A stretch of DNA of 64,000 nt from Tieghemiomyces parasiticus (lineage: Eukaryota > Kickxellomycota > Dimargaritomycetes > Dimargaritales > Dimargaritaceae): the NCBI GenBank assembly GCA_027575765.1, contig JANBPT010000034.1, forward strand, positions 37,890 through 101,889, written 5' to 3'. The notes beneath the pieces are model-generated. The model had not been told where the DNA came from, searched no databases, and saw only the letters and a list, made by a program, of their open reading frames with translations. A program made the position numbers and the translations under genes. This document shows positions 50,337 to 62,490 of this stretch, in pieces. Positions within the stretch are counted from its first letter, which is position 1; every line of letters starts with the position of its first letter.

Positions 50337-52059
50337 CAAATGAGTTTTTTTAATGCGTAGTTGAATCCATCATTAATACAATTACTGGTAGCTTTTTTTC
50401 CTTTTTTTTAGAAAAAGATGTGCATCAATAAATCAATATACAGCTCACATTGATATCCCTTCTGGATGGTAAATTCTGTAGACGGTCGTCTAGCCACCCT
50501 GACTCCGACTTGGGCTAAAAATAGCCACCGATCGACTATACTTCTGTCAAAACCGCTTGGTCAGAATGGGGGGGGGGAGCGATGATAAAAAGCTTCTCAA
50601 AACAGTCCTCCTCGGTCTGAACTCAAGTTCGGAAGCCATATTTTGGTCCTATTGCGGATTGTAGAGGGGCTAGGATTTTTATTCTGTGTGTGGACGATTA
50701 TTTTGTTTCACCTCAAGTTAACACAGGATGCACAAGGGCGGAAGCGAGTGCTGAGGGGAGTAGGTTGACTGTGAGGGCAAGTCAGTAGAACGACGTGTTC
50801 TACTTGGACAGGATCATCTGAGTTGGCACCTGCGGGGTACCGGGCTCCGTGAAGATGGAGGAGGCAGGGAGCGGTCAGCATGCGCGTCCTGGCCGAGTAG
50901 ACTGCCAGAGATCGCCCGTGTGATTATATTCTGGGATATCCTAGGTTTTGCTTTCCACATCTATATTGTATAGGACTTTGCATCATTCCTGCCCAACCCA
51001 CGCCCCCTTTACAAGGTTATCTCACCGACCAGTATGCCCGGATTGGTATGGAGGACACAGTGATAGGTGTGAACTCAGTTTCCTATTGAAGAGAGGCTGA
51101 GTGCAGATCTCCCCGCTCCCGCGGCGTTAGGGGGCCTGCTCGGCACCGAAGAAATTGATCACTGGGTGAAGAGCTCGACTTCCACTCAATATGATCTGGC
51201 GTGGAAGGTATAGACGGGGACCAAGCCGCTGAAGACTGGTGTAAGGGTAGCTGACCAGGCTCTATGCTGGTAGTATTTGCAGGCTCTATCCGCTACAGCT
51301 GCCCTTAGGTCAGGCCAACAACGGGATGTCGTACCGCTGTCTGTGGCACGCTTAGATTCGTCTCGCCCCTACACAGCAGGTGAAAGCTGTTGCGATACTT
51401 ATAAAGCGGCTGATTATGTCTAAGGGGTAAGTCGCGGGAGTGCTGCGTTCACCTCCAAGCCATCTCCTAGCCCGATGGGTGCTCTCTAGTTGGCCAATGT
51501 CCAGCTAAATCTACCCGAACTACGATGAGCCTCGTCCCCTTGTTTGGTTGGATACGATAACAGCCTATAGTCAACCGTGGTCAATAGTTCTGTTTACCTT
51601 CTTTCCCATTGACATTTCATCATCGACAGGTGATAAGGCAGCCGGCGTTCCAAGAACTAGGTGGGCCTTGCTATTTGCAACGCTCGAATGATGCGTACCC
51701 CCCCTCCCCCCCTCCTCCCTTTCCACGACAGCCGGTGCCAAAAACTACAGTTCGAATGTGCATCGACCATGCGTGTCGTACTTGGCTCCTGTGTAGCGTC
51801 GCAAGGGCTGCCTAAGCTACTAGACTAGATTCCTCTTTGGCTATTTGGCAAAGCCTTAATTGGCCCAACCTACTGTAATGGCGCTGGCACTCCTTCCAGC
51901 TGTGAAGCAAGAAGCAGGGGGGAGGGGATCGACCGTGCGTGCTGGTGGCTGTAGGGAGGCTGTGTCCATGGTTGATTCATTCCCCACCCTACCATCCAGC
52001 CTGCGGCGAGACCAGGTGATAATGAGGCAGGAAACAGCTCGCCTTGGGATGTGCGTGGT
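50337..52059. other. intergenic region without recognisable genes
   Basis: It contains a run of 10 G at 50568-50577 and a C/T-rich patch near 51690-51725. No gene or RNA is recognised. Confidence 0.4.
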
Positions 52060-52534
52060 CAGTCCTCCTTCCTTCCCCTCGCTCGTTTATTCCACCTCTC
52101 CCCCTTGTAGCACACCCTGAAGCGTGAACTTGCACGCCTCTACGGGTGCCGCTGCTGCTGGTCTATCCTCTACCACATTCCCCTTCTCCTACCCCTAACC
52201 CGGATTTCATCGGCGTAATTTTTATAGCCATCGTTCAACTTTCTACCGCCTATTTTCGGCAGGCCGATTATTAATGGCCCTCCGTTTTATACCGTATAGG
52301 CGCAAATCCCGACGTACCAGGTCGACATCCTATTGTTCGCCCGCTCTGCCTCTCTCATTCACCGCCCCCTTGTCCTAAAGTAGCGGAATTACCTCCACGA
52401 CCCTTTGGCCCTCTCTACGTTTCCACTCTTCCACCTTAAAGCCGCCCGGCCTTCGTCAATTGGCCCCTCCGTTGACCGATTAGCCCAGGTTCGCAGCCCC
52501 ATTTGCCGTAGCTCTGGGGCCGTGTGCCCTGCTT

Positions 52535-52554
52535 CACACACACACACACACACA
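52535..52554 (+). repeat. (CA)10 microsatellite
   Basis: Ten uninterrupted CA units. Confidence 0.95.
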
Positions 52555-53170
52555 TGGACGTACGCGTAGGCTTGCGCCGTACGCTAATGACTATGGGAGG
52601 GGTTGGTTTATAAATGATCAGTGCTTTCCGTACTGGTCTCCTCAGCCTTCTCCCCTCCGCCATCCCGTTTGAGCCATGCCTAGCGGTTTACCGACCACTG
52701 TATAGCGTATCCGCATTGAACTTTTAACTACCCCTCTATCCGCCGACCAACATCCCTGCAGCAAACCATTGTCTTTCATCCGGCCCTCTAGCACTCGTTC
52801 CCAACGTCCAAGCCCTTAAAGCGACTGCCCTTGTTAAAACCCAATACTACCACCTCGGTCACATCCCTCCCAGTCACCAGTTCGGGCGCCCGCAGCACAA
52901 CGCAATGCACAAGCCACTGCCTCCCACCTCGCCCTGACTACTCTATTTACTATTGCTTGCTGGTACTTGTGCGCCTGTCTAGTTACGCCTTTTTGTTCCC
53001 CGCCATCTTCTGTGTCTCCTTTCTCGATCCTCTTCGCCGTCCTAAAAGTTCTCGGCGGACCCGTCGGCTCACCCCCTTCCCATTATCACATACCTGTCCC
53101 TGCCTCTCCTTTTGTTCTCCGACCTTACCTCCGCCCGACCTACCACAGCTTACGGTCGCCGCCTTTTTTT

Positions 53171-53179
53171 TATAAATAG
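53171..53179 (+). promoter_or_regulatory. candidate TATA box of the UPF0658 gene
   Basis: TATAAATAG follows a T-run and precedes a C/T-rich stretch; it is 1.0 kb from the start codon, so the leader would be long or spliced. Confidence 0.35.
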
Positions 53180-54194
53180 TTTCAAACCCATTGGTCTCTG
53201 TGCCGTCATTCCGTGCATTCCCCTCGCTTTTCCCGCCTTTGTCATTACTATATTTACATCTCCCGCCTCCGACTTTTGTACTTCTTTTTCTTTATATTGA
53301 AAAGAATAGCCACCACTCACTCACCCGCCTGACCGCCAACACTTTGAGTTGTTCTCGTCGGCTATTCGCCTGTTCCTCCGTCGTCCTAATCCGCGCTCTC
53401 TACTCATCTTGCACTCTCCCGCACCCCGTCCCAACGCCCCAGGGCGCCTACCCTCGTACACTGTTGTGTATCGTGTGTTGCCTCGCCGTGTCTCTTCCCT
53501 CCTACCCTGCCCACCTCACCGCTCCAATAGCTTCGCACATCACTCTAACCACTTTACTAATCAGAGACTCCGTCCCGCTCTTATCGCCTGTAATAGGTGC
53601 GGCTAGTTTCCCAACCGTGCGCTAACTGGTCAACCGCCTTTCTCCGGTACCACTGCTCTGGTCGCATCTCCACAGCTAGCGTCGGGTATTTTTCCCCCCT
53701 ATTTGGAACCCAACCTGCCGGCCCTGTACGGTAGATTGCTAGCGCAGAACCGTTCCAACTCCACTTTCTTTGCACCACCCCTGTAGTTATTTCTACCCCC
53801 GGACACGCGCCCTCATACACACCTGGTGGTATCCAACTTCTATTGTTTAGCGGGTAGCTTTTTCCTCTTCCGCGCTCCGCCTTGTCGTTTTATTACCACC
53901 GGGTCGATTCCTCTCTATTACTGCCTACTCATCGCACGGGCCTGCCCGAGCATCTCTCTCGTAGTACCCAGTCCTGGCGCCTCTGTCGCACCGGATCCCC
54001 CGGTCGTTTATCCACCAACTGACGGTTTTCGTCCCCCCTCCCCTTTGACACCGGGCACGCTATTTCGGGCAGTCACTCCCCGACTTCGGATCCGTCTCCG
54101 TGCCGTCCAGTGCGCGTATCTCCTCTGGCGTGGTCCCTGCCTTTTTAATTCCACACCCACAGCTCCGCTCCTCCCCGTCCTGACCGTCGGCACC

Positions 54195-55202
54195 ATGCGA
54201 AAAGTCATCACCTCCCGCACCATCCTGGCCATGCTGCTGGTGGCCCTCATCCAGACCGTGGTGATCGCCGCGCTGGAGGCCATGATCGCCTACTTCTTCT
54301 TTTCGACCGTCAAGGACCCGTTCGATGGTCAAGATACGGACAAGGGTATTCCCATCTACCTGATTTTGTTTGTGGTGGCTCAGCTATTCCTCCTGGGCAT
54401 GGTCTGGGACACAGTACGGCATCGCAACAGTATCCAGCTCATTGGTGTAGTGGTGTTTGACCTATGTATCCTGAGCTACAGCATCTTTCAATACTTCCAG
54501 ATTACCAACCTGGAATCCGGGGACACAGACGCGACGGTGCAGGACGGCGACTATGCAACGCGGTTCGCGACCATGAAGGAGAACATGCGGCCCTTCCTGG
54601 TGGCTATTCCGTGCATCGTTGGTGGTGCCTTCCTCATCTACCTTTACCTGGGCGTCCGACTGCACCGCGACTTTGGTTGGGACATTTTCAAGCAGATCGG
54701 CGCCAACGCTTCGATTCGGCGCATGTATCGCGCGTACCATGTATTTGTGCTCCTCATTAAGCTGGACGTATTTTTCTTTCTGGGCTACTCCATCCAGTTT
54801 ATCATTCTGGTGCTCCGGACGACGGTGGTCGAGCTGTGGCTGACCGTGGCCGCGGTACCCATCACCCTCGTCATTCTACTGCTGGCCGTGTACGCCGTGC
54901 GGTTCGAGAGTCGCCCTACTATGATGCTCTTCATGTTTGGCCTGCTGCTCACCATGGTCTACTTTATCTATCGTCTGGTGCGCATCTACGATTCATCCCA
55001 GGTCCAACGGTACGCCAACACCAGCAAGTTCCTCACCTTCTTCGCCGCCGTGTCCCTCCTCGTCTCCGTGTGTACGTTTCTCCAGGCCATTATCTGTTAC
55101 CGCAATTTCGGCCGCGGTCTCAAGGACCACCTCCAGGGCAAGGAAGACGAAAAGGTTGAGTACAATAACTACCCGCCCGCGCGCATGACCCTCGACGATT
55201 AG
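54195..55202 (+). CDS. UPF0658-family Golgi membrane protein
   Basis: The intronless gene encodes 335 residues from the ATG at 54195 in a CGGCACCATG context; the open frame upstream to 53826 is leader. The protein has seven or eight hydrophobic spans, at roughly residues 10-34, 50-68, 78-98, 135-155, 182-210, 213-233, 240-258 and 275-295. Conserved-looking elements are ALIQTVVIAALEAMIAYFFF, the RHRNSIQLIGVVVFDLC loop, LGVRLHRDFGWDIFKQIGA with IRRMYRAYHVFVLLIKLDVFFF, and FGRGLKDHL in the C-terminal tail. These match the fungal UPF0658 family, whose fission-yeast member is placed in the Golgi. The molecular function of the family is unknown to me. The cytoplasmic tail is acidic-basic and short. 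Confidence 0.85.
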   Translation: MRKVITSRTILAMLLVALIQTVVIAALEAMIAYFFFSTVKDPFDGQDTDKGIPIYLILFVVAQLFLLGMVWDTVRHRNSIQLIGVVVFDLCILSYSIFQYFQITNLESGDTDATVQDGDYATRFATMKENMRPFLVAIPCIVGGAFLIYLYLGVRLHRDFGWDIFKQIGANASIRRMYRAYHVFVLLIKLDVFFFLGYSIQFIILVLRTTVVELWLTVAAVPITLVILLLAVYAVRFESRPTMMLFMFGLLLTMVYFIYRLVRIYDSSQVQRYANTSKFLTFFAAVSLLVSVCTFLQAIICYRNFGRGLKDHLQGKEDEKVEYNNYPPARMTLDD

Positions 55203-58200
55203 AACCTCTCTCCATTGACGGGGGAGGTGGGTTGTGTAGTTATTTACATTTCATGGCTCCCCTCACTATATTTTTTCTCCATCTAGCGCCCTCACCCTCT
55301 CCCCTGAGTACCTTCCGCCATCTTCTCTTACACCTATGTTGTCCTCTATGGTCTCGGTCTGTCAATAGTGTGTAGGCTATACCCCCCCTCTCTCTCTCAC
55401 CACTTCGTTCGCTATCATTTCATCATTAATCTCATATTACCACCTTCAACTCTGGCACGTTGGTTGTTGTTTATTTGATGCTACCTTGTTTTGCGTATGA
55501 CCCACGTCCGTGACGGCTTCGACCCTCCCCTCCGACATCAGTGCTCTTGCTATGATTCCCGCCTACATGCACCCATCTCGCCCTTCATCCACCTCCTTTT
55601 TTTCAGAATGTATATTTACAGCCTCTCTATTCCATAAAGTGACTCCCTCGATAACATCCTACCAACGGACCTTCGATACTGGCCATGAGTATATCTCAAA
55701 GACTATTCACGCACCCATGGTAGCCCGACACGAGGGCATCCTACACGTGGGTCGATCTCCTGCCCACCGCCCGTGATGTAAAGGTAAAAAGTGTTAGCTA
55801 TGCGCTGCCTCATAGGCGGGAGGGGGGAGGTCACACGGACTGCTGGTGAAGGAAATCTCTTCCGCCCATCCATGTGATACGGCACAAGACCCCCCCCCAG
55901 CGCCCGAAGATCTGGCTCCCCTAGCCGAGCCTATCGGAGAATTAGCAATAAGAGTAAAGTCTGGATCCTCCTTTGGGCCATCCACAATCACGACATAGGG
56001 ATGATATCAGAGTGACAAAAGCCGCCACCGACCCCTTCCCTACCCTCTTGTCTGAGGACCCATACCTCATCTAGCCCGAACTAATACCTTTTGGAGGTGG
56101 AGCACTTCCCCCTCCCCTTCTCCCCACCCGTACTTCCCCTCTAGGGAGTGAAACGGAGTCACGGTGGGACGGCTTAGGCGTTAACGGAACAGCGGAGTAT
56201 TGAAGTAGGATACTGCGACAGCACGGGTCGGTTTGCGGGCAGGCACCTTCCAGGCTAAACGGCAGCTGCTTATAATTTCGCCACTGACTACTACCCGTCT
56301 CAGGTGATTGATTGTCTATATTATATCCACAAGGTGGGTCCACCACTAGCTGGTCGGTAGATATATGCCTTCCGCCGCGTTACCCTCCTCCCCCCCTTCT
56401 CACCGGATTTAGACCCTTTGATCTGGCATCGCCCTCCTTCCATTCAACCTCCGGACCAGATACAAGAGCAAATACCCGTCGCCATACGTTAGGGTGGCAA
56501 TGGTGTGTCCTCGGTTCCACAACCTTGAATTTCCCTTATATCTCCGCCCCCCTGCCACCTCCAATGTATATCCCTATGAAAGTATGTCTCTATATATTCG
56601 TTAATCTCACACTATTAGGAGGGCTAAGCTCGAAATCCCAAAATGATCACATACGGAACTACGCCAGGTCAGCCGGGCGACTGTAATGATCAGATAAGTA
56701 AGGAGAATGCATCACGATGACGAAAACTGGAGGTTGAAGCTTGTGAAATACTAGTACCAAGCTATAGCTGTGTGATGCTGTGACCCGTACTCCATATTGA
56801 CATTTCCACGTCGCTAGAAGTCGGTGCAGAATGGTGGTGGCGGGATCTTGGACAAAACTACCACCATAGTCATCTGTCCGTTCTATCTGGGCTGTACTCG
56901 ATCCTACCCCGCCCCCACTAGATAGAACACGTCGCATGATGATGCAAAATGACCTAATTCCGGATACTATCATTATTTGTTGACTATGATTCGCCTTCCG
57001 CCCAACTCCAAGATCGTGCGGACACTCTCGGCAAACATAACTACTGTTATGTATGGTCTCATTACCGGTTTATTGATCTTCTAGGGAGTTGACATTCAGT
57101 GACCTGCAAGAACAAGACCACTAATACTGGCAATGTCTGCCTTATAAAAATATGCTGCTGGAATTCTGGAACAGGCTCAGCCGGGTTATCGTACGAACCA
57201 CGCACATCAGGATATGCAGGAAGGAGGGAGGAGAGGGAGGGGCCCTGTTACTGAAAGTAAGGCGTTGGAATTGGGGATGTGGTATTGGCCTACTTAAACA
57301 GGGAAGGGAGGGGGCGGTAGAAGGGAGACCCGGTGGCCCTTGCTGGGGTGAGCGTAACCACATACATAATGGTCTTCCTCACAGCCCTATTTTTTGAAGG
57401 TGAAAACGCACCCTCGTTCTTAGCTCAAGCCACTCTCAAAAAAAGTGGGCGGAACAAGTCGGAAAGTCCGACATTTCGGCTGCCCACGGTATCACCCGAC
57501 GCTGGGCAGCGAACGGCGACGGTGGGACTGTCTATCGCCAAACTCGGCACTACAGTGGATTATCCCTTTCCACATATACATAACGAAATCCGACTGGGAC
57601 GGCAAGGGATCTGGGAAGAAGGAACAGAGGATGAACATTCTATTTCGACCCCCATGACACTTGAGACTATTTGCCGGATTACCCAGGTTCACACGGCACA
57701 GGGTATAATCGATGGCGTCGAGTGGGAGTGCGGGAGGAGGGGTGTGAGGAAGCAAAGTTTCAGTTGGAGGGGCCGTTGGCCGGGCCGAAGCACAACCAAT
57801 ATACTTATTGTTTTTTTTAAAAAAAAATATGGTTAACGGACAGATTTGGTAGATGAGACGTGTGTAACTTGCAAGGCAGTGGGCCTGGACATTTTGGTAA
57901 TGCGGAAGGCGAGGGTTGAGAGGCTTCGAGTATCGAATACGGTGAAGAGTAGTGAATTATCAGTTAGGATGGCCTCTCGACCTCACCAGGCCGGCCGGCC
58001 GGCACATCTTCTTACTCAACCTGGAATGAGGACACATCCCTCTGCAGGGCTGGAACGAACCGAGTGAATGGCCGGCGAATATAGGATGGATATCTCACTC
58101 CTACGCCTTTTTTTAATATTATTATTCGATGGTGAATATGCACCACAAGTATTGCGAACCAACACTGGTATTCTAGTCGGATGAATGTCGCCTCCCCCCT

Positions 58201-61200
58201 TCGATCCACACAGTAGCCGTAACCATGTTCCGACAGTATATCACGGGTTGCTATAATGGGACTACTCGCCAGCCCCCATGTGCGTCATCTGGTCACTTGA
58301 CATTGAGGGAGATGCGGGACCAGCCAGAGAGACAGAGTTCATAAACTCGCGATACATACCAGGGCGGGTATGAGCTGGGGGGGCTGTGCTATCCGCTTAG
58401 ACCCCATGGCAACCCAGTAGGCGGCGCTGCTGATCCCGGTCCAAGTACTGTCACGCGGACGACAGACGGGTGTAGCTGCAGCTGGGAATAGCTCACACCA
58501 TGGTAAAAATCCCGGAGCCGGGTGGCCCGGTACTGCAGGGCCGTTACGGCGAGATGGCGGCACGACGTCTAATAAAAAACAACCTTCCCTGGACGCACCC
58601 TCCCAAAGCGATCGATGGAGATAGGGGTGGGCAGAAAACGTTGCTCGGCAACCCGTCGGTCCCTCCGGAGTCCCGAGTTTGGCTAGCTGATGCAGACATG
58701 CAGAGATTGGCTGCCATGTCCCAAACCCTAAAGCCATCCGGCTACCCACTTAGTTGAAACGCGGCTGGGAGGGTGAAAAGCAGAGCGGGGGCGGAGGAAA
58801 CCATGGTGGGTATAGGGTCGGATAGAGCAATTGTGCAGGCGAGTCGTCGTACGCGATTAGTGTGGGCTGCGAATTGGATGCGTGGAGCAAGGCGGCGGCC
58901 CGAACGTTGGTGGCACTCAGGTCGGGAAGTACAATATGGTGGCTCTACACATGTACGCTTTAATGCGGAAGTCCGGCTAATAAGACAGGTTGCTTCCAAA
59001 ATAGAATTGGGGTGGTACAGTTGAGGGAACTGCTCGCAACACCTAGTTTCATCTCTCAGTAATTCCAGGTAATCCGTTGAGCCTTCGCTTAAGCGTTCCT
59101 TAGGTAGCAACGGTCTGCGTCGAGAGTGATTGGCTCCCTACCGCCACAGACACCCGCCATCTCCCCGAAGCGACTGGCTAATCTCATAGTTTCAGTCCCT
59201 TCGCCCACTGCCCTGTTTCTCTCTCGTAGATCAGATCCCACAGCGGCCGCGTTTTTTTTTCTCAGATATATGACTTCTGTGGAAATGCTTGATTTCGACT
59301 GCCACGCCTACTAGTCCCTCGTCCTGACCCTCACCGCTGCACGGCAATCCCCCTCATATCACATGACAGACCTGACTCCACCCTTGTCGTCCAGCACCGC
59401 TTGCAGCACCCCGTGGTGCATGATTGTCCTAATATGGGCCTTGAGCCGGCGGAGTACGGGTCTCATCTCCTCATTCTCACTTCGACGCTATGATATCCGG
59501 CCGGCCGACTATCAGAGGGCGTAGATGTAGGTGTGTGTGTGTGTGTGTGTGGGCACACTCTGCTTGCACAAACTCCTCTTGGTACCCGGTAAGCACAGGT
59601 CATTGGGATAGCCTTCACTAGACACCAACAAGTAAGATGAGCTCGCAGTCGATCTGACCGGACGTAGTGTTCTCCAAACCAATCACCTGCCTCGTGCAAG
59701 CCACTATTACCTCTCCCCGTTGACCTATCCATCTGCGAGATCTTCGCTCACCAGTCACCGCGACTTTCACCAGGCCTATTATAGACGGGTTTAGAGCGGC
59801 TGGATTGACCGTACGAGATGGATTTTACTTGAATTTTTTTTTTTTTTTGGGGGGAGGGCCGAGATTGTCGTGCGTCCCCCCACTCCAGTGCGTTTCACAT
59901 GGAGAAGCAGTGGAGTTTCTGACACCGCCAACGAGCCGAACCATTATTATTTTTGGCGTTGGTGTCATATCAACCAAGCAAGCGTTGTCAATACAGCGTT
60001 GAGCTGAGAAGGCGAAGTACTTGGGTGCCGGTGATCAGGTTGGATACGCGCCATGCATGGGAAATTCGACTAGGAAGCGGAGTTGGGGGAGGATGAAAAC
60101 CCGTCTTTCCATCGACCACCATGGCGTCCAGGGGCATGTCCAGAAGTGAGGAGGGGAGGGGTGCATCGCCCCATGGCTTTATGGTCCCCTTCGCGGCCCT
60201 ATCGGTCCAGAGCTATAGTATAGGGCGGCTTGCGAAGTGGGGAGGACAGGACAGACGCGTGCTCCGTTGGCCTAGCGTATAGGGCATAACAGGACATCAG
60301 TTACCCGGCGGAAGTTCCATAGCCTATGGTCCCGTAACCGAGGAGGAAGAAGGGGGTACTTCATTACGTCCCCTGTGGCGCGAAAGTGATCTTTATCTGC
60401 CAGCCACGTCGCAGCGCCACGACCGGCGGCATCGTTAGGGTATCATCCCAATGACTGCTATTCTTTGTCCGGCTGGTTTGCGTGGGTTTTGCGGCGAATC
60501 TATACCGTATTGGTGGCGTGAATGATTAAAGATTGATGGGGAGGACCTTGGGCCACCCATCCGTGGCTCTAGTTCCGTCACAACCGGGCGGCCAGGGCCA
60601 AGCCCCGATCTCATGCTACTCAAGCTGATAGGCGAAAACGCCGGTCGACCATTCCTTCCTCCACTCGCCTCGCCTTCTTTACGAAAGCTACCAACGGCCC
60701 AATGGTGTTATCGGTCCGCTAAAACCGTGCTGCCGAGCCTGATGTAACACGGCGTCTCATCAGCCTATCGCCCACCACCATACAGAATAGCTGTACGGGT
60801 TCGAATGCTTAGCACGACTATCCTGTCAGCCCGTCGGTCACTTGTACGAGGGAATAATACTGGCAGCACAAGGCTCTGAAACGGGCTGGCCCGTCGCTAT
60901 CATCAACCCACAAACGCCCTTCTGTAGTAGGGGAGCCTAAGTGGGATATACCCCTGCCATGAATGTGTACGGTCGGTCTGAGGGCGACAGGACTGTTCCA
61001 CTGGGTTACTCGACTGCTAGGGTTGCTTATGTTGGAGTGTCCAGCACCCCTTATTTCGCCACCCCCTTCCCACCTTGCCACCCGCATTCCCTTAGTCAGT
61101 CGGGCGGCGGTCAGTCCGTCGAGGCGGTTCGCAGGCCCAAGTCCGCCAAAATGGATACGGCAGTCCGTCCGTGTCACTTTCACCGGGGGGCGCGAGAGTT

Positions 61201-62490
61201 AAAGGTTCTTGGCTACCTGCGGTTACAGAGAAGTCTAATGTAGGAACGGGCGTCGATGTTATTTTACCAGAGACAGGGGACGGTCACGATTATTTCGTAG
61301 AATCATGCATTATACGCACGCGCCCATTAGGCCGAGCTCATGGTGGACGAGGGAAGAATTGGCGGGAGGCGTGTCGACCGGCAGGCTTAATATGGGTAGG
61401 TGCGTGGCAGCAGCAGACTCTGCGCCATACATAGGTGGCGCGTCGTGGAGGGGGTGGCGGCGGAGGCAGCACGGCCAGGGTTACCAAACCTGACCTGCTT
61501 GATGGTTATGTGCGTCGACGCCCCCCGCACTCTCCACCGCTACCCGACTTAGCCCACCTCCGCACCTGGGTAGAGCGATTGGCTGTCAGGCTATCCAGAC
61601 CGCTGCAGACCTAGTAGCAGGAACGGTGAAGCAAGCAGAGGGAAGGGACAGTACAAATATGCTTGTTAGCACCCATCGTGCATAGAGTGTCGCGACCACG
61701 CGTTTCCATTCAGAAGGTGCCAAAATGGCAGCAATTATGGCCGGATTCAGAGTAGGAACACCAGCAAGTTGCCCTATGAAAGCGGTGATGGGGGCGTTCC
61801 ACCTCGACACCTACCGATCGCACTATAATGGAGGAGTAGGTCCGAGCTACCGATGTACAGAGGCATCGAAATGAGCTGTCGGCTACAGTAGCTTCGTGGC
61901 CCGCACGAACGGCCGAGCCACCAGCCTATGGGGTGCGTGGTGGTCCTCCTTGTCTAGTGGCTGGCGGAGAACGGGGCCCGTCTATGAGAAGCCTTCTACA
62001 AGCGCAGCGACGATTGCCCGCGCGGATGGGCGTCAACGCCTCGTGCTGATTAGTCTATAGCGCGGGGATAGACAGGTGGCCGGCCAAATGGAAACGTAAC
62101 AGACATAACCGGCCGAACGATGGGCGGCAGCACACACACCGCCAGTCAGAGCCCGATTTCGGCCCAGCCGCCCGGCTGCGCGATTGGTCAGTACGGCGGG
62201 CCATTCGCTCTCTGCCCCACACCTTTTGCAACGGGCAACAACGCCACTAGTTGAAATCTCGCCCGTAGTAATTTGGATTATCACGGCTGCTGAGGGAGGC
62301 GAGGGGGAGGGGGAAATGAGGAGGGGCTGTGCACGGGATTTGGGAGAGAAGAATGGGGTGGATTCTACTCTCGGCCTGCCTATTCCAACTCCCAGTGCCG
62401 GGGTGGGGGGGCATCGAGAGAGTAACTAGAAGAGAAAGGGTCAGCGGGAACAGCTGCATTATTGAGAAAAATAGGGCGATCATCCCCCCT
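55203..62490. other. gene desert of about 7.3 kb
   Basis: No protein with recognisable motifs was found on either strand; the longest frame is 57333-57836 (+). Noted items are a 9-C run at 55890-55898, a T8A9 palindrome near 57810-57826, a GGCC repeat at 57989-58003, a (GT)10 microsatellite at 59531-59550, and a T15G6 tract at 59834-59854. It may hold non-coding transcripts or heavily decayed elements. Confidence 0.45.
59531..59550 (+). repeat. (GT)10 microsatellite
   Basis: Ten uninterrupted GT units, the reverse complement of the (CA)10 repeat at 52535. Confidence 0.95.

Larger units (their letters stand above)
52060..54194 (+). promoter_or_regulatory. 2.1 kb pyrimidine-rich region upstream of the UPF0658 gene
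   Basis: The plus strand is heavily C/T-rich up to the start codon. It includes a (CA)10 microsatellite at 52535-52554 and TATA-like boxes at 52609 and 53171-53179 (the latter, TATAAATAG, is identical to the box of the CsbD-like gene). It is probably promoter and leader; how much is transcribed cannot be told. Confidence 0.4.

Noticed and set aside
53826..54194. In-frame N-terminal extension of the UPF0658 frame
   Set aside because: It is the translated CT-rich leader; family alignment by eye starts at the ATG at 54195.
57333..57836. 167-codon plus-strand frame with a hydrophobic start
   Set aside because: Composition is irregular and no motif or splice partner is visible; it is probably chance.
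60795..60815. GGTTCGAAT B-box-like sequence
   Set aside because: No A-box or cloverleaf occurs upstream, so it is not a tRNA.
61586..61810. 74-codon hydrophobic minus frame
   Set aside because: It begins at a GTG, stands isolated, and lacks splice partners or motifs.
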